A stretch of 28,979 nt of DNA from Plakobranchus ocellatus (GCA_019648995.1 BLXT01006878.1:884734-913712), one strand, 5' to 3'; positions 11,592 through 21,880 are shown, numbered from the stretch's first letter. The notes: generated from the sequence alone by a model not told the origin. Numbers and translations: made by a program.

Positions 11592-11711
11592 GTGATGATG
11601 ATGAGAAGAAGAAGAAGACGACGACGACGACGACGACGACGAAGAAGAAGAAGAAGAAGAAGAAGAAGAAGAAGAAGAAGAAGAAGAAGAAGGAGAAGAA
11701 GAAGAAGAAGA
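11592..11711 (+). repeat. Compound GAT/GAA/GAC/GAA trinucleotide array
   Basis: Four successive trinucleotide blocks share the GAN pattern: about four GAT units (11592-11603), four GAA units (to about 11616), about eight GAC units (to 11640), then about 23 GAA units (11641-11711) with one GGA interruption near 11692. Minus-strand frames made of leucine, arginine or serine runs are products of this array and are not genes. Confidence 0.95.
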
Positions 11712-11755
11712 ATTAATACACAAAAAGAATAAATTAACATGAATATTAGCAATAT

Positions 11756-11787
11756 GTATATATAAATATATATAAATATATATATAC

Positions 11788-11826
<39 letters not shown>

Positions 11827-11827
11827 A
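11756..11827. repeat. (AT)n array with AAA interruptions
   Basis: An AT-repeat tract with early ATATAAATATATAAA interruptions and a pure stretch at the end. It lies between the trinucleotide array and the Penelope-like element. Confidence 0.9.
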
Positions 11828-11880
11828 ATTTACACTTAAACGCTCATATATAAAAGTACATATAAATGAAAAGAAAGCAA

Positions 11881-11957
11881 AATAAAATTTAAAAAATAAT
11901 AATAATAATATAATTAAAAAAAAAACAAATAAATAAAAAAAAGATAAAAATAAATAG
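11881..11957 (+). repeat. A-rich tract with (AAT)n
   Basis: An A-rich plus strand containing (AAT)5 at about 11896-11912, then A runs mixed with AAAT units. On the minus strand it is a T-rich tail immediately 3' of the Penelope-like element. Confidence 0.85.
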
Positions 11958-12705
11958 ATACGGGCAAAGGTTTGTTGCTGCTGCAGCTACTATCTTGGGG
12001 GGTTAGTGTTAAGCAGTAGGTATTTTTTCTTTGGGGGCAGAAGGTCGTCTTTTGATAATTTGATATCTCTCTTCCTGGCATAGGCCGCAGTTTTTTTTTT
12101 ACATAGGCCTGATCTTGCGATGATATGCCAAGTGGTTGTGTATTCTGTTTGTTGCTTTTAACTTCCAAAGTTTTGTCGCTGAGAGAGGTGCAATTTTTTT
12201 TTTCTTTTTTGTGGGGGAGCCTTAAGGTAGAATTGTGTTGTTCGAATCTTCTGTTGAATGTATTTTCTGTCATGCCGATATTTGTATCAATTGTTTTGTT
12301 TTTGTGTCACAGTGGCCTGATAGATTACCGAATCTTGGAGGCCTTTATCTTCCAGTGTGCAATCTTTTCTGTCTTTGCAGTTGCATTGTTTGGCGCTTTT
12401 TGCTTCTGTGTCTTTTTCTTGAAAGACGCTTTTGTTGTGGGCTGTTGCGATGCTTTTCATATTTGGCATGCAGTTGTAACTACTTTTTATTGTATTTCTG
12501 TTTATACCTTTGGGAAGAAGGTATTGATTAACATGAAAAACGTCTTCACGATGTTAGTGGCCACATTCATAGAGTATGGTGGATTGTAGCACGTGATACT
12601 CCTTGTCTTAGTGTTGTTTCATTTGTTAATGTCGGTCTTTCCTTGATTAGTAAACTTATTGGTCGTGTCTCTTATAATAATTGAAGATAATAGCAATTTT
12701 CAGAC
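11958..12705 (-). mobile_element. Penelope-like element, 3' part with GIY-YIG endonuclease, decayed
   Basis: The minus strand encodes, in broken frames, the C-terminal part of a Penelope-like retroelement protein. In order: KFTNQGKTD and then YNPPYSMNVATNIVKTFF (about 12658-12540); FFPK (12519-12508); a frame change; INRNTIKSSYNCMPNMKS (about 12505-12450); CNCKDRKDC with C-rich spacing; VIYQATVT, matching the GIY half; a stop (12287-12289) and frame change; NIGMTENTFNRRFEQH (about 12279-12230), matching the YIG half and its conserved Arg and His; LSDK; then, in a third frame, EYTTTWHIIARSG (12145-12107). At least three frame breaks and one early stop (the TGA in frame before NNTKTR) show it is dead. 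The reverse-transcriptase domain is absent, so the copy is 5'-truncated. The 3' boundary is unclear. Plus-strand frames of up to 154 codons over this stretch are antisense shadows. Confidence 0.85.
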
Positions 12706-13591
12706 TCCTTAATGTTTTATTTTATTTATCATAGTTTCTCTAATAATCTTTGTAATAGGTGCAGCTATATAGACTTAGTCCTACTTCTATGTTCATTTTG
12801 TTCTCATCACTGGCTCTCTTCCATCCCGTGCAAGCGGCGACACGCACATACATAAAGAAGCAATAAATTTTTATTATTTATTATATTTTAGGTCTACATC
12901 ACGATAATGTCGGTTGGGGTCTTAGCGTACAATCTCATGAATCTAGATTTTAGGACTCTAATATTTAATTATTTTTTTGTTGCCGCCACTTTTTCCTCAC
13001 CACATTTCTGCTTTTTCGGTTCCAGTGGCTTACTTTAAAAAAAGCTGGATGGTGTAAAAACAAACTGCCATGTTTCGTTTTCTAATCTACATGATTTATT
13101 TGATTGTTGTACAAATCTGACTTTAACACACCTATCAATATAATAATTCCGGTGGATTTTAAAAATATTATAATTCTTCTTATATGTTGATTTCCTTAAT
13201 ACGCTTCGTTAACGCTTGAGTGTTTCGAGTGCGTTCAGGCCGTAAGCCTTCAGTTGAGCTTAAGCTGCACAGTAGCCTTTCCGATGTCATATCGGCTTTT
13301 CACAATTCTTTTTTTCACAATAGGAACAGCACAACCTCTTGTGATACAAAAATGAAATCTCTTTAGTTCCAAACTAGAGTATTACGTTTTATTCATCTTT
13401 ACGATATTTGATACACCCATCGTTTTTATTTCACACTTTCTCATTTGACGCAGTCATTTCTTTTTTTCTCTTGTAACTAACGAAATCCATTGTTCTTTTT
13501 CACATTGGAGCTTTGGCTTTTAGCTAAGGTAGATGTAATTCATTAGACTGCAATCATCATTGGAATAAATTAAGTTTTAGATATTGTGTTA
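12706..13591. other. AT-rich non-coding stretch
   Basis: No gene is visible. A small perfect hairpin, CCGAT-GTCAT-ATCGG, lies near 13279-13295. I could not extend the Penelope-like protein upstream into this interval. Confidence 0.6.
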
Positions 13592-13632
13592 TTCTAGATT
13601 TACTTCTAGATCTAATCTAGATCTAGATCTAA
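13592..13632. repeat. TCTAGA/AGATCT block
   Basis: Degenerate tandem copies of the palindromic hexamer TCTAGA, densest at 13604-13632 (TCTAGATCTAATCTAGATCT and onward). The same motif recurs at about 10919, 14040, 14068, 18083 and 21391. Confidence 0.8.
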
Positions 13633-13877
13633 ATTTGGATTGAGGAGTCAATGGTTGACTTTTGGTCATTTTCTTCATTTTTAAATGTATATTTTTCAAA
13701 TCTAAACCTGACTAAAAGTGTTTAAACATTATTTACTTTATGTGAAGAATGGCCTAAAAAGATATTAAAATTGTAAATTGTTTGCAAATTTAAAGTGCTA
13801 GTAGCTGTATAATGAGTGGAACTGCAACACTGAGATTCAAAAGAAAGAAAGAGAGAAAGCGGTTGAGGAAGAGAAAA

Positions 13878-13880
<3 letters not shown>

Positions 13881-13925
<45 letters not shown>
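13881..13925 (+). repeat. (GA)22 microsatellite
   Basis: A pure GA array preceded by degenerate GA-rich sequence from about 13842. The overlapping frames on both strands (Arg-Glu repeats on plus, Leu-Ser repeats on minus) come from the array. Confidence 0.95.
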
Positions 13926-13928
<3 letters not shown>

Positions 13929-14037
13929 AAGAAGTATAGTACAAATAATCCAAATGTCGATATGAGATGCCGCTGTAAACATTTAGATATCAGGGAATAA
14001 TAAGGCCTTGAATCTAAATTTGTAGGCCTATTTAGCC

Positions 14038-14078
14038 CTATCTAGATCTAGATAATGATTCCTTGGTTTAGAATCTAG
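14038..14078. repeat. TCTAGA/AGATCT block
   Basis: ATCTAGATCTAGATAATG begins at about 14040, and AATCTAGAC follows at about 14071. This is the second copy of the motif within 450 bases, on the other side of the (GA)n array. Confidence 0.7.
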
Positions 14079-17000
14079 ACTTTGCTTCAATGCAGCCCTG
14101 AGTGAAAGCCTTGATTAGTGTATCTTTATGGCCTCAATGTAGACAATAATCTGAAATTTATACATTTCAAATGTTATCAGCATGGTTTATCGTAAAATTC
14201 TGATTTATATTTTGAGGAAAGACTACAAAAACAAAAAAATTAGAAGGAGTTAGAATTTGGACTTCTAGACATAAACAGTGCACACTTCCCCCATAACTAA
14301 TCTTTCGTATAAAGTTTGAAGTCGTTCTGTTCTGTGGTTCAAGAGTTACGTGACATAAAATTCAAAGCACACAAATGCATATAGTATAGGTTAATCCTGA
14401 TTTTGAAATAAATCTTTGGAAACCTCCGTATTTAAAACAAAGAAAAGAAAATTCACGCACCAAACGTTAAGTTCTCTTTTTCGCTTTGGTTGTGAGAAAT
14501 TTAATGGTCTTTAAAATGCTTGTGGATATCTTTAGTTAATATTGACATACATTCCATATATTTTTGTTATTTTATTGGTGCCCTACAAAAATTTCTATTC
14601 GCGTTACATTTTAGCGCCTAGCTCCCATGCGCAGCTGACAAGGGCATGATTAATGGATACATTAATTTATGTCCAGATTGTATAAGCACCCAAGGCTTAA
14701 GTTGTAATTAAATGAAGAAAAATAGCATAATAGAGTGCAAATTTATAAACTGTAAATAAAAGCACTTCTATAAACTATTGAAAAAGGCGGCAAAATCTTT
14801 TCGCGCTTCTACATAGAAAACAAACTGCCAGCCAAAATGTGAGCTTTTTCAATTGATTTTTATTTTTCAGTTCCTCGATGAGTGTTGTCTAAATCTAGAA
14901 TGAATCTTAACCTAGACAGAGCTAGATAAATATTTTAAATCCTTAAGAATCTGATGAGACTACTGGAGAGATGCACGATCAACAGCAAAATCTTTAACGA
15001 TGACCTCCTTCTCAGCAAAAGACTCTTTTCTTATTATCTGTAAATGCAGACACAAGAAAAACGTTCATTGAAAGGACATATCTCACAATAAAAGATAACA
15101 TAAATAGCAACGAAATAGCAGCAACAAGAATTTGTTCTAGTATCGATAAAACATAAAAGGGACATTAAAATACGCCTTTGGTTAAACCATGGTGATCTTC
15201 TCTTTGAAGATTCGCATCCTTAAATCAACAGCTAATCTCAAATTCATGCCAGTTTCTCTTCAAAGCCTTGCTGGTGTCCGGTGGTTGTTTTAACACATTA
15301 TCATTTTGTCTTCTCAGTGAAAAAGCAGAGGATTTTTTTTTTAAAATAAAAAAGACGTGTATGAAATTTTTGTCCTCATCTTATGAAATATTTTCGGAAG
15401 AGAAGGACAAATAATATACAATGGTGGAATGCACTTGTGCTCTGGCTATATTTAAGATGTCATCTTTTGTCATCTCTCATAAAAAATCATTGATTTTTTA
15501 TCGTTTTATAGGTCTCTCTGTCTGTCCTGTATGATCTTGTCTTTAATTGACTTAAATTTCTTGAATTAGGCTCATTTGCTCTCAAAATGCCTATAATTAA
15601 CAATGATTTTTTTCTTCCTATTCAATGAACTATTTAGTGGATATTTCATACACTAAGTATATAAAAAAAATACATATATATTTAAAAGTGTGTGTCTTTT
15701 AGTGTATGTGTGTAAGACACCTAAATGCTTACCCTTTGTTTTACTCGCAAATATCTCGCCGTTCTATATTTGTGTTTTTTTCCGTACCTGCCTGTTATTA
15801 CTAATAGGACAAAACTTTGATCTTGGTGAGTCACTTACTAACACCTTCTATCCAGATTTTTTTTTTTAAGTGTGATATTGACAAGTTTTTTTTTCTTTAA
15901 TCCAGAATTAAATTTTCAAAGCTTTGTTTTAGAGAAATACATAGGATTATCAGATACGGCAGCCATCCAGGGACCTTGATCTCGATCTTTTCCTCTTATC
16001 GTATTCCTTTTCTTTGTAAATGCCTTTAACTTTGGGTTACTAGACATCATTAGTTTTTTGTCTTTTCTAGGATTGATACCTACTTATTTGATGTCGACCA
16101 AAATAGCTTAGTTAGTTGTTTGTTTTTTTTTTTTCACTTTAATATCACTATAATAGTTTGAAATATTTTGTAAACAGACAATGAACACCGTCGAAATGAT
16201 TTGACTTTCTCTTAGTTTCTTGTAGAGGAGATAGATACTTTTAATCCCTATTAAAAACTTAATTCTTTGTCATTATGAGTACCAATTCTTTGATAATTTA
16301 AGAATTTAGACTAGAATGAATTGCAGTTCTAAAACAGACCTAAGTTCCCAGCTTTAGGCTATACATTTACGTTACACAGGAGAAATATTGGGATATCATC
16401 AATTATTGTTGCTCTTTTTTAAATTTCCATTCGCCATAATCACGATTATGTTAGAAGTGCTAAACTTCAGCATTTTCCAACATTCTTTGTGTATTGTATC
16501 TTTTCTTTGGGTTTATCATCTACAGGTAAAAACGTCTTTCGACTCATATTAGTCTCTTTTTCTATTGCTAGATAATTCACAAGTGATTATTCGAAGACTC
16601 TATAGCAAATCAGTTACAAATTGCTTCGGTTTCCTTTGCACAGAGATTTTTCAAATTCTAGGGGTATAGAAATCAGCTTTCAATTTTGCATTTCAGTGAA
16701 GAAATTTTGATAGATGCACGTTTTTGTTTTTTTGTTTTTTTTGTTCTTCTAAAATGTGTATATTTTAACCTTATGCATCATTCTCATAGCGTAATGCGCA
16801 AAAAAAATCTACTTGTACCTGATTAGATATTGTTTTTTTCATTTTAAACTATTCGGTTTTTTTTCATTGGTTTTAAGTCTGCCTTTCTAACAGCAATTCT
16901 TTTCCTACTTCGTTCAAACTATAAGACTTTGCGGTCGTAACATCCTTATGACTCAAGTGTTTGATTACATGGTCGGCTGTATATATTTTATCCTAGCAAA

Positions 17001-18072
17001 TTATTTTCCTCTCCTTCGTCTGCTCCTCTCTTACCTTTCCCATCATTTAAGTGTGACTGAATAGATAATATAATGATACCACCAGCATGCATCTCTATCA
17101 GACTCAACTATGTACTTGATAGCATTCCTTTGAGTCATATCATTGTTACTGCCGATTATTATCCCATCGTGCAGTCATTATAATTATTAGTTCTATCTTT
17201 CTCTCTACAGATACAATTTACTTAGGGGCTTTCACAATCTCTTGTGTAACACTCAGCAAAAATTTTGGGCTCTACAAACACAGCTGTGATATTTATGTAA
17301 TTAGATCTTTTCTTTCTGAATAGATAATTGAAGATTTAATAATGTTGACATGTGAGAAAGAGAAATTAACAGTAAGATATCTTGTTTATGCAGTACAGAA
17401 CTGCTGGTTTAAATGTATTCAATATTCACAAACTTTAAAAGAGAGTTTGTGTGTAGATAAGGGCTCTTGAGGAGAGTTTTCTGTAACAGAGATACTAGTA
17501 TTACATGCATTTAAGGCTTGTAATAATATTTTCAATAACTGCCACGTCTTCCTTCCAGCTCTTTAATATTAATCACATAATAATCAACGGTCTAACTATA
17601 CTGACGGAATTAAAACGATTCTTCATGCCACGTTTTGCAAAAAAAAAAAATAAATAAATAAATAAATCTTGCTAATATTTATTATACTTTCCTTATTTTT
17701 TTTTCAACTTTGTTTACTTTTTTTTTTATTTGCCCCACATTTAACCTATGCAAACTTTGGATTTTTTTTTTGTATAATATCAATTTCGTAGAAACTTTTT
17801 TTATCAGCAGCAGCATTAGATGAGGAGTTCTAATTTTGGTCTACTGAAATGTTATGTTGTCGTTTTACTCGTACTTTTCAGTTTTTGCATTATTTCGTTC
17901 TCTAAATTGAGTTTTGAACGCGTGTTGATCAAACTTATACAAATGGGTGTTTTCAGCGCTCACAATCTCTGGACGCCAGGTTCTGACAGATCTTGAATAC
18001 TGTTCAGCTAAAATTCCACTCAAGTTATGACAATCCACCAATCTGTTTAGTATTGATTACAATTATTGCTTG
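14079..18072. other. Long T-rich non-coding stretch
   Basis: About 4 kb without a recognisable gene or protein remnant. From about 15300 to 17800 the plus strand is markedly rich in T and CT (many runs of 7-10 T). A perfect palindrome, ATAAAAAATCA-T-TGATTTTTTAT, lies at 15479-15501. A poly(A)/(TAAA) tract lies at 17639-17667. Splice-acceptor-like pyrimidine runs are abundant but not followed by open frames. Confidence 0.6.
17639..17667 (+). repeat. Poly(A) followed by (TAAA)4
   Basis: About 12 A residues followed by four TAAA units. This could be the tail of an old plus-strand retroelement, but nothing recognisable lies upstream. Confidence 0.6.
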
Positions 18073-18109
18073 TATCAAACAAATCTAGACTGTCTAGACT
18101 GGTTTGATA
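18073..18109. repeat. Hairpin with TCTAGA core
   Basis: Two 18-base arms around a single-base loop (T at 18091) pair at 16 of 18 positions. The left arm is TATCAAACAAATCTAGAC (18073-18090), the right arm GTCTAGACTGGTTTGATA (18092-18109). The inner seven pairs contain the TCTAGA hexamer found in blocks elsewhere in the window. Confidence 0.75.
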
Positions 18110-18756
18110 TCTTGAATAATAACAAATCAAACAAGCAAAAACATGTCAAAAATGGATGAAAAGATAGGGTAGGAGTACAGGGAAAAAGAGAATATACTAT
18201 TTTCAGCAGTTTAGCTGGAAGTCAGATTATATGGCTCTCAAGAAAAAAAAATTTCTTCCTTCGAATAAAAATCACTTGGGTGCATTATTTGAGTTTAGTG
18301 CGTGATTTTGTCATGTGCTATTCTTTTCTTTTGAAAATTGTAAAAGTTAAAAGAAACAAGAAAATTTTAACCATCAAAGTGTGTAGCATGAAAACTTCTA
18401 TAAGACAAGACCGTTATCGAAAATTCTTCAAAACCCAACATTTAGGGGTTTTTCCCCAAATGTACACATAATTTACGAGATGTAAAGTTTTTAACTGGTG
18501 ATTTACACTATATTTATTGTTTTATAGATTGTTAGTTTGCTCATTTGTTGTATATTCTGTTCGTTCTGTTTAGTCATTACATTTGCTTTGTGACATTCCA
18601 TTATTATTAAATAGATTAAAAACGATTTTGAAAGTTGTTTTTTTTTTCATGCTAGATTGAATGCATTTTTTCGCCAGGCCCTATGAGAAATTACGAGTTT
18701 TTCAATAGGAAATAACAAATCAAATAAAACTAAGGTAGCCGTTTTTTCCCTCAAAA
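18110..18756. other. AT-rich non-coding stretch
   Basis: No gene is visible. A 63-codon plus-strand frame at 18280-18471 has no family signal and starts at an arbitrary codon. Confidence 0.55.
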
Positions 18757-18814
18757 CTCAAAATTTTGACACCAGCTAGTTTGACTCCAAACTAGCTAAT
18801 GTCAAAATTTTGAG
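18757..18814. repeat. Long near-perfect hairpin, 26-bp arms
   Basis: The left arm (18757-18782) and right arm (18789-18814) pair at 24 of 26 positions around a six-base loop GACTCC. Both ends begin or end with CTCAAAATTTTGAC or its complement, and the inner part is AGCTAGTTT/AAACTAGCT. The two mismatches are adjacent (CC against TT in like orientation). I see no obvious target-site duplication. It could be a minimal foldback element, a MITE core or a transcribed hairpin. Confidence 0.85.
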
Positions 18815-19360
18815 ATCACAAAACATATCCGAAGGTCTACAGCCATGATGTTACTCAAACTCTAGTAAGTCTGTAACTCCTTCAAAGCTAAATAAAGGCA
18901 ACGAAATGAAGGAACAAAATCCTCAAAACCTTGCATGGAATTTACGAATAATCATCGGTAATTTGTCTCGCCTTTAAGTTCCTAAGATGTCGTAAATAAT
19001 TGAAAAGCTACTCCCTTTTCGTGTTTGAGCTGCTCTGTGAGTCATTAGCCGAAACAGATATTGAGTTTGTGTAGGAGGAAAACACATATTTCTTGATGCA
19101 AAAGATTCTTCTTCTTTTGACCTTTTTGTCTCTTTGTTTGCACCTGAACATCCACCTGCTATGTTCTTTTCTTGTAGAAGCCTCATAGAGGATGTTATCT
19201 CATGTTTACTCACGTCTTGTCGAGGACACTCAGCTGAGCGGCTGAGATTTTTTTTTATTTTTATGTGCGAATGTGTGTGTGTGTGTATATGCATACGTAC
19301 CGTCCATAGCTATATAATCTAAGTCTTCCAAGCAGTTGTCATGCTAAGACGTAGGAGAAT
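18815..19360. other. Non-coding stretch with (GT)n
   Basis: No gene is supported. A (GT)7 run lies at 19272-19286. The palindrome CTCAGCTGAG lies near 19229-19240. The minus-strand frame 18974-19294 is partly mixed in composition, but its start lies in the repeat and it has no motif. Confidence 0.55.
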
Positions 19361-19431
19361 GGCTTGAACTCGAACCTTGCAGGAATCATGGAGGATTGGC
19401 AAGCAATTGTGTCACTAACGCCGTCTAGTAG
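19361..19431 (-). mobile_element. tRNA-derived SINE head, relic
   Basis: The minus strand carries a good B box, GGTTCGAGTTC (19376-19366). About 35-45 bases upstream is an A-box-like TAGACGGCGTTAGTGAC (about 19427-19411), followed by TTGCTTGCCAATCC (19406-19393), which resembles the anticodon-arm region of tRNA-related SINEs. The spacing fits a tRNA. The acceptor stem is not convincing, so this is a SINE head and not a tRNA gene. I could not fix the tail or target-site duplications. Confidence 0.5.
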
Positions 19432-21026
19432 TCGAGAATTTTTTTGGGAAAGAGATATGAAACTTTGATCAATAACGACATTGTATTATTTCGCAGAGGC
19501 ATGGAAGGATTTAAATTTCAAAATTGGCAATATTGTATGCAGTTATAATTTGTGCAGCTCGGTCAAGAAAATATGTTTTATATAGTTTCTGCAGCTATCA
19601 AAATTTAAAAGGAACATAGCTATCATAATAAATAATGAAATCAATTTATGAATACAGCAACAAGGAGGAAGGAAAAGTAGGATATTCTTAAAAGAACATC
19701 AGGTGCATGAAAATTACTCTCTCATAACATAGAAAGAACAATTTTCCTATGAAAAAGTACAGATTAATTGTTCTTTTGTTGTCACTGTCTAGCGAGGAAA
19801 TGTGAAGTAGATTTTTCAGTATTAAAAAAAGAATTTTTACTAGCAGCTTCTGCCCTGCTTAGGAAAAAAACGCACGAAAATAGAAAAAGACAGACCCAGC
19901 CTGCATGGGAAATTAATGTAATTAAATATCAACATGACACTGCTTCATTTAAGATTATTTCTCTATCTTTGCATTCTAGTATTTTGCTTTTAATCGTTGG
20001 ATTTTAAAAAATTAGATCTATAGAAACGAAACAATTTTAGAGATCGGTTTTATTGTGACAATCTAATCCAAAACTTTAAATATAAAAAATGTCTCGTTAT
20101 TTCATTCTTGTATTCAATGACTGGAATAATTCATGTGCGAAAATTGTTTATATAGTGTGTCGGCACTAATCTTTAAATGATATCAGACAATGGTTAACAT
20201 GCAAATTAGCGTGATATCTTAGGACTTTTGAAATGTTGAACTCTGGATGGATCTTTTTTTTTTATTCATAATAATGCACTTTGTTAATTTGCTTCACAAA
20301 TACAGAACCTAATAGTTATCGAGAAAAGTGTTGCACTCTTTACCGCTGGGAAATGTATACAATTTCATTATTTTATATAAGAAAAATACTTGGTTGAAAA
20401 AAAATCTGAGAAAAAGGCATGTTTTGGTCATGAATCAAACAAAAATATAAAAAAAAATCTATATTCTACTATTTCCCTTTATCCTCACTTAGACTGAAAT
20501 AAAGGAAGGGCTCAATCTTTTTTTATATGAAATAAAGGTTTAACAAGCAAAATACAGATCAATAGTGTATTCAGAATATCTATTCACAAACGAGTACACT
20601 CACGTAAAAATAAAATAAAATAGGGGAAATATATTTCAAATTTATTATGCGCGGTTTATTTGATAAATGTGTATTAAGTTGCAAATAATCTTCATTTTTA
20701 AGATAAAATGGTCATGGTTTTATGTTTTATGAGTTAGTTTTGGAGAGAATAATATTCTCTCATATTATGTGAACTGGTTCACAAAGAATGAAGCGATCAA
20801 AGCTGGAAACAAAAACAGAACTAATCAAAGGAGAGAGAAACAGCAACCCAAATTAATTTTGGTGCTGCGGTGTAAGTAGAGAAGTGGTGAAAACAGATAA
20901 TCCATTGATTGTCTCTACAAGAGGGTCCAAAATCAATAAACTATTTGGCTTAAGCTGGAAAAACATCGGTGCAATTTTCTAAGTCGTCTCAAATTGGACC
21001 GAAATTCTTGCCCTTTCGAGAAAGAT
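19432..21026. other. AT-rich non-coding stretch
   Basis: No gene is supported. A perfect palindrome, GAGAGAATA-A-TATTCTCTC, lies at 20743-20761. The plus-strand frame 19768-20007 has no recognisable feature. Confidence 0.55.
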
Positions 21027-21042
21027 GAACTGTGTAACACAA
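21027..21042 (+). repeat. 16-bp direct repeat, copy 1
   Basis: GAACTGTGTAACACAA occurs here and again, identically, at 21675-21690. Each copy contains the inverted repeat TGTG-TAA-CACA. The flanks do not match, so this is not part of a longer duplication. Confidence 0.6.
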
Positions 21043-21076
21043 TCTGAATTAGCTTAGCCTGATTTCTTAGTTTGTT

Positions 21077-21110
21077 CTTGTCTGGTGGTGGACAATGAAG
21101 TCCAGACAAG
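21077..21110. repeat. Hairpin with 9-bp perfect stem
   Basis: CTTGTCTGG (21077-21085) pairs perfectly with CCAGACAAG (21102-21110) around a 16-base loop that itself contains GGAC and GT, allowing an alternative pairing. Confidence 0.6.
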
Positions 21111-21610
21111 CCAATCCCAGAATAAAAAGAAGCGTAGGTAGGGATAAAAGAAGTTCAACTATTGGCTGAAAGGGGAAAGAGGACTATACCCAAAAATAAA
21201 ACTAAATCTTGAAGAGCTTATCTCGGACAATGTTAATAATTTACTAGAGATTTGTAACTGCTACCTAACTTCAACTCGTACTCCTCCTATGAAATATGAA
21301 ATATGCTTAATTCAGGTGAACACTGTCTTATCGAGGAAATACCGACAACTAGGATAATTATAATTTTAATTAGCAGAGAAGATTAAGGCTCTAGATCTAG
21401 ACAACAATGTTGAACTGAATTTGTCGTGATATTTAAAGCCTTTTTCTCCTCGGTCTGGGTCGTTTTATGCCTGCTCTGTAACTAACTTAACCAAAGGTAA
21501 GGTCCAACAAGCTGTTGAATCATACATTTATCTGGTTACAATATGATAAAGCACAAGATTACTCTTAACGTCTTATTTTATGTTTTTCAAAACATGTACT
21601 TGTAAAAGAT

Positions 21611-21627
21611 GTGTGTGTGTGTGTGTG
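21611..21627 (+). repeat. Short (GT)8 run
   Basis: A pure GT array of about 17 bases. Confidence 0.9.
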
Positions 21628-21674
21628 AGACGTAAGAAAATCAGGGGGCTTGATTTGAATGAATTGTCAAGCAG

Positions 21675-21690
21675 GAACTGTGTAACACAA
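21675..21690 (+). repeat. 16-bp direct repeat, copy 2
   Basis: This is the second exact copy of GAACTGTGTAACACAA, 648 bases after the first and about 190 bases from the splice donor of the exon candidate. Confidence 0.6.
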
Positions 21691-21880
21691 AACATAAAAT
21701 TAGGATCATGTGAAAGGAAAATTAGAAAGTAAGATGAGGCACGTTTCTCTCGAGAAAATTAAATGCGTTTGTAAAATGTACAAAAGAAATGCAAACTAGT
21801 GTGTTCAATGAAATTCTAGTATGATGAAATCACTTAGATAGTAATAATGTTTCAGAATTGCATTGAAACATAATACATAC

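Noticed and set aside
11465..11801. Minus-strand ORFs with poly-Leu, poly-Arg and poly-Ser
   Set aside because: They are readings of the GAA/GAC compound repeat.
12125..12589. Plus-strand 154-codon ORF with hydrophobic, multi-pass-membrane look
   Set aside because: The opposite strand encodes a clear Penelope-like protein remnant. The plus-strand frame is its antisense shadow, rich in Phe, Val and Cys.
13722..14000. ORFs with Arg-Glu or Leu-Ser repeats
   Set aside because: They are produced by the (GA)22 array.
17065..17175. Minus-strand 43-codon frame with protein-like composition
   Set aside because: It is short, has no splice context or family motif, and frames of this size are common by chance here.
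18974..19294. Minus-strand 106-codon ORF
   Set aside because: It starts in the (GT)n repeat with a His-Thr run, has no motif, and lacks supporting splice signals.
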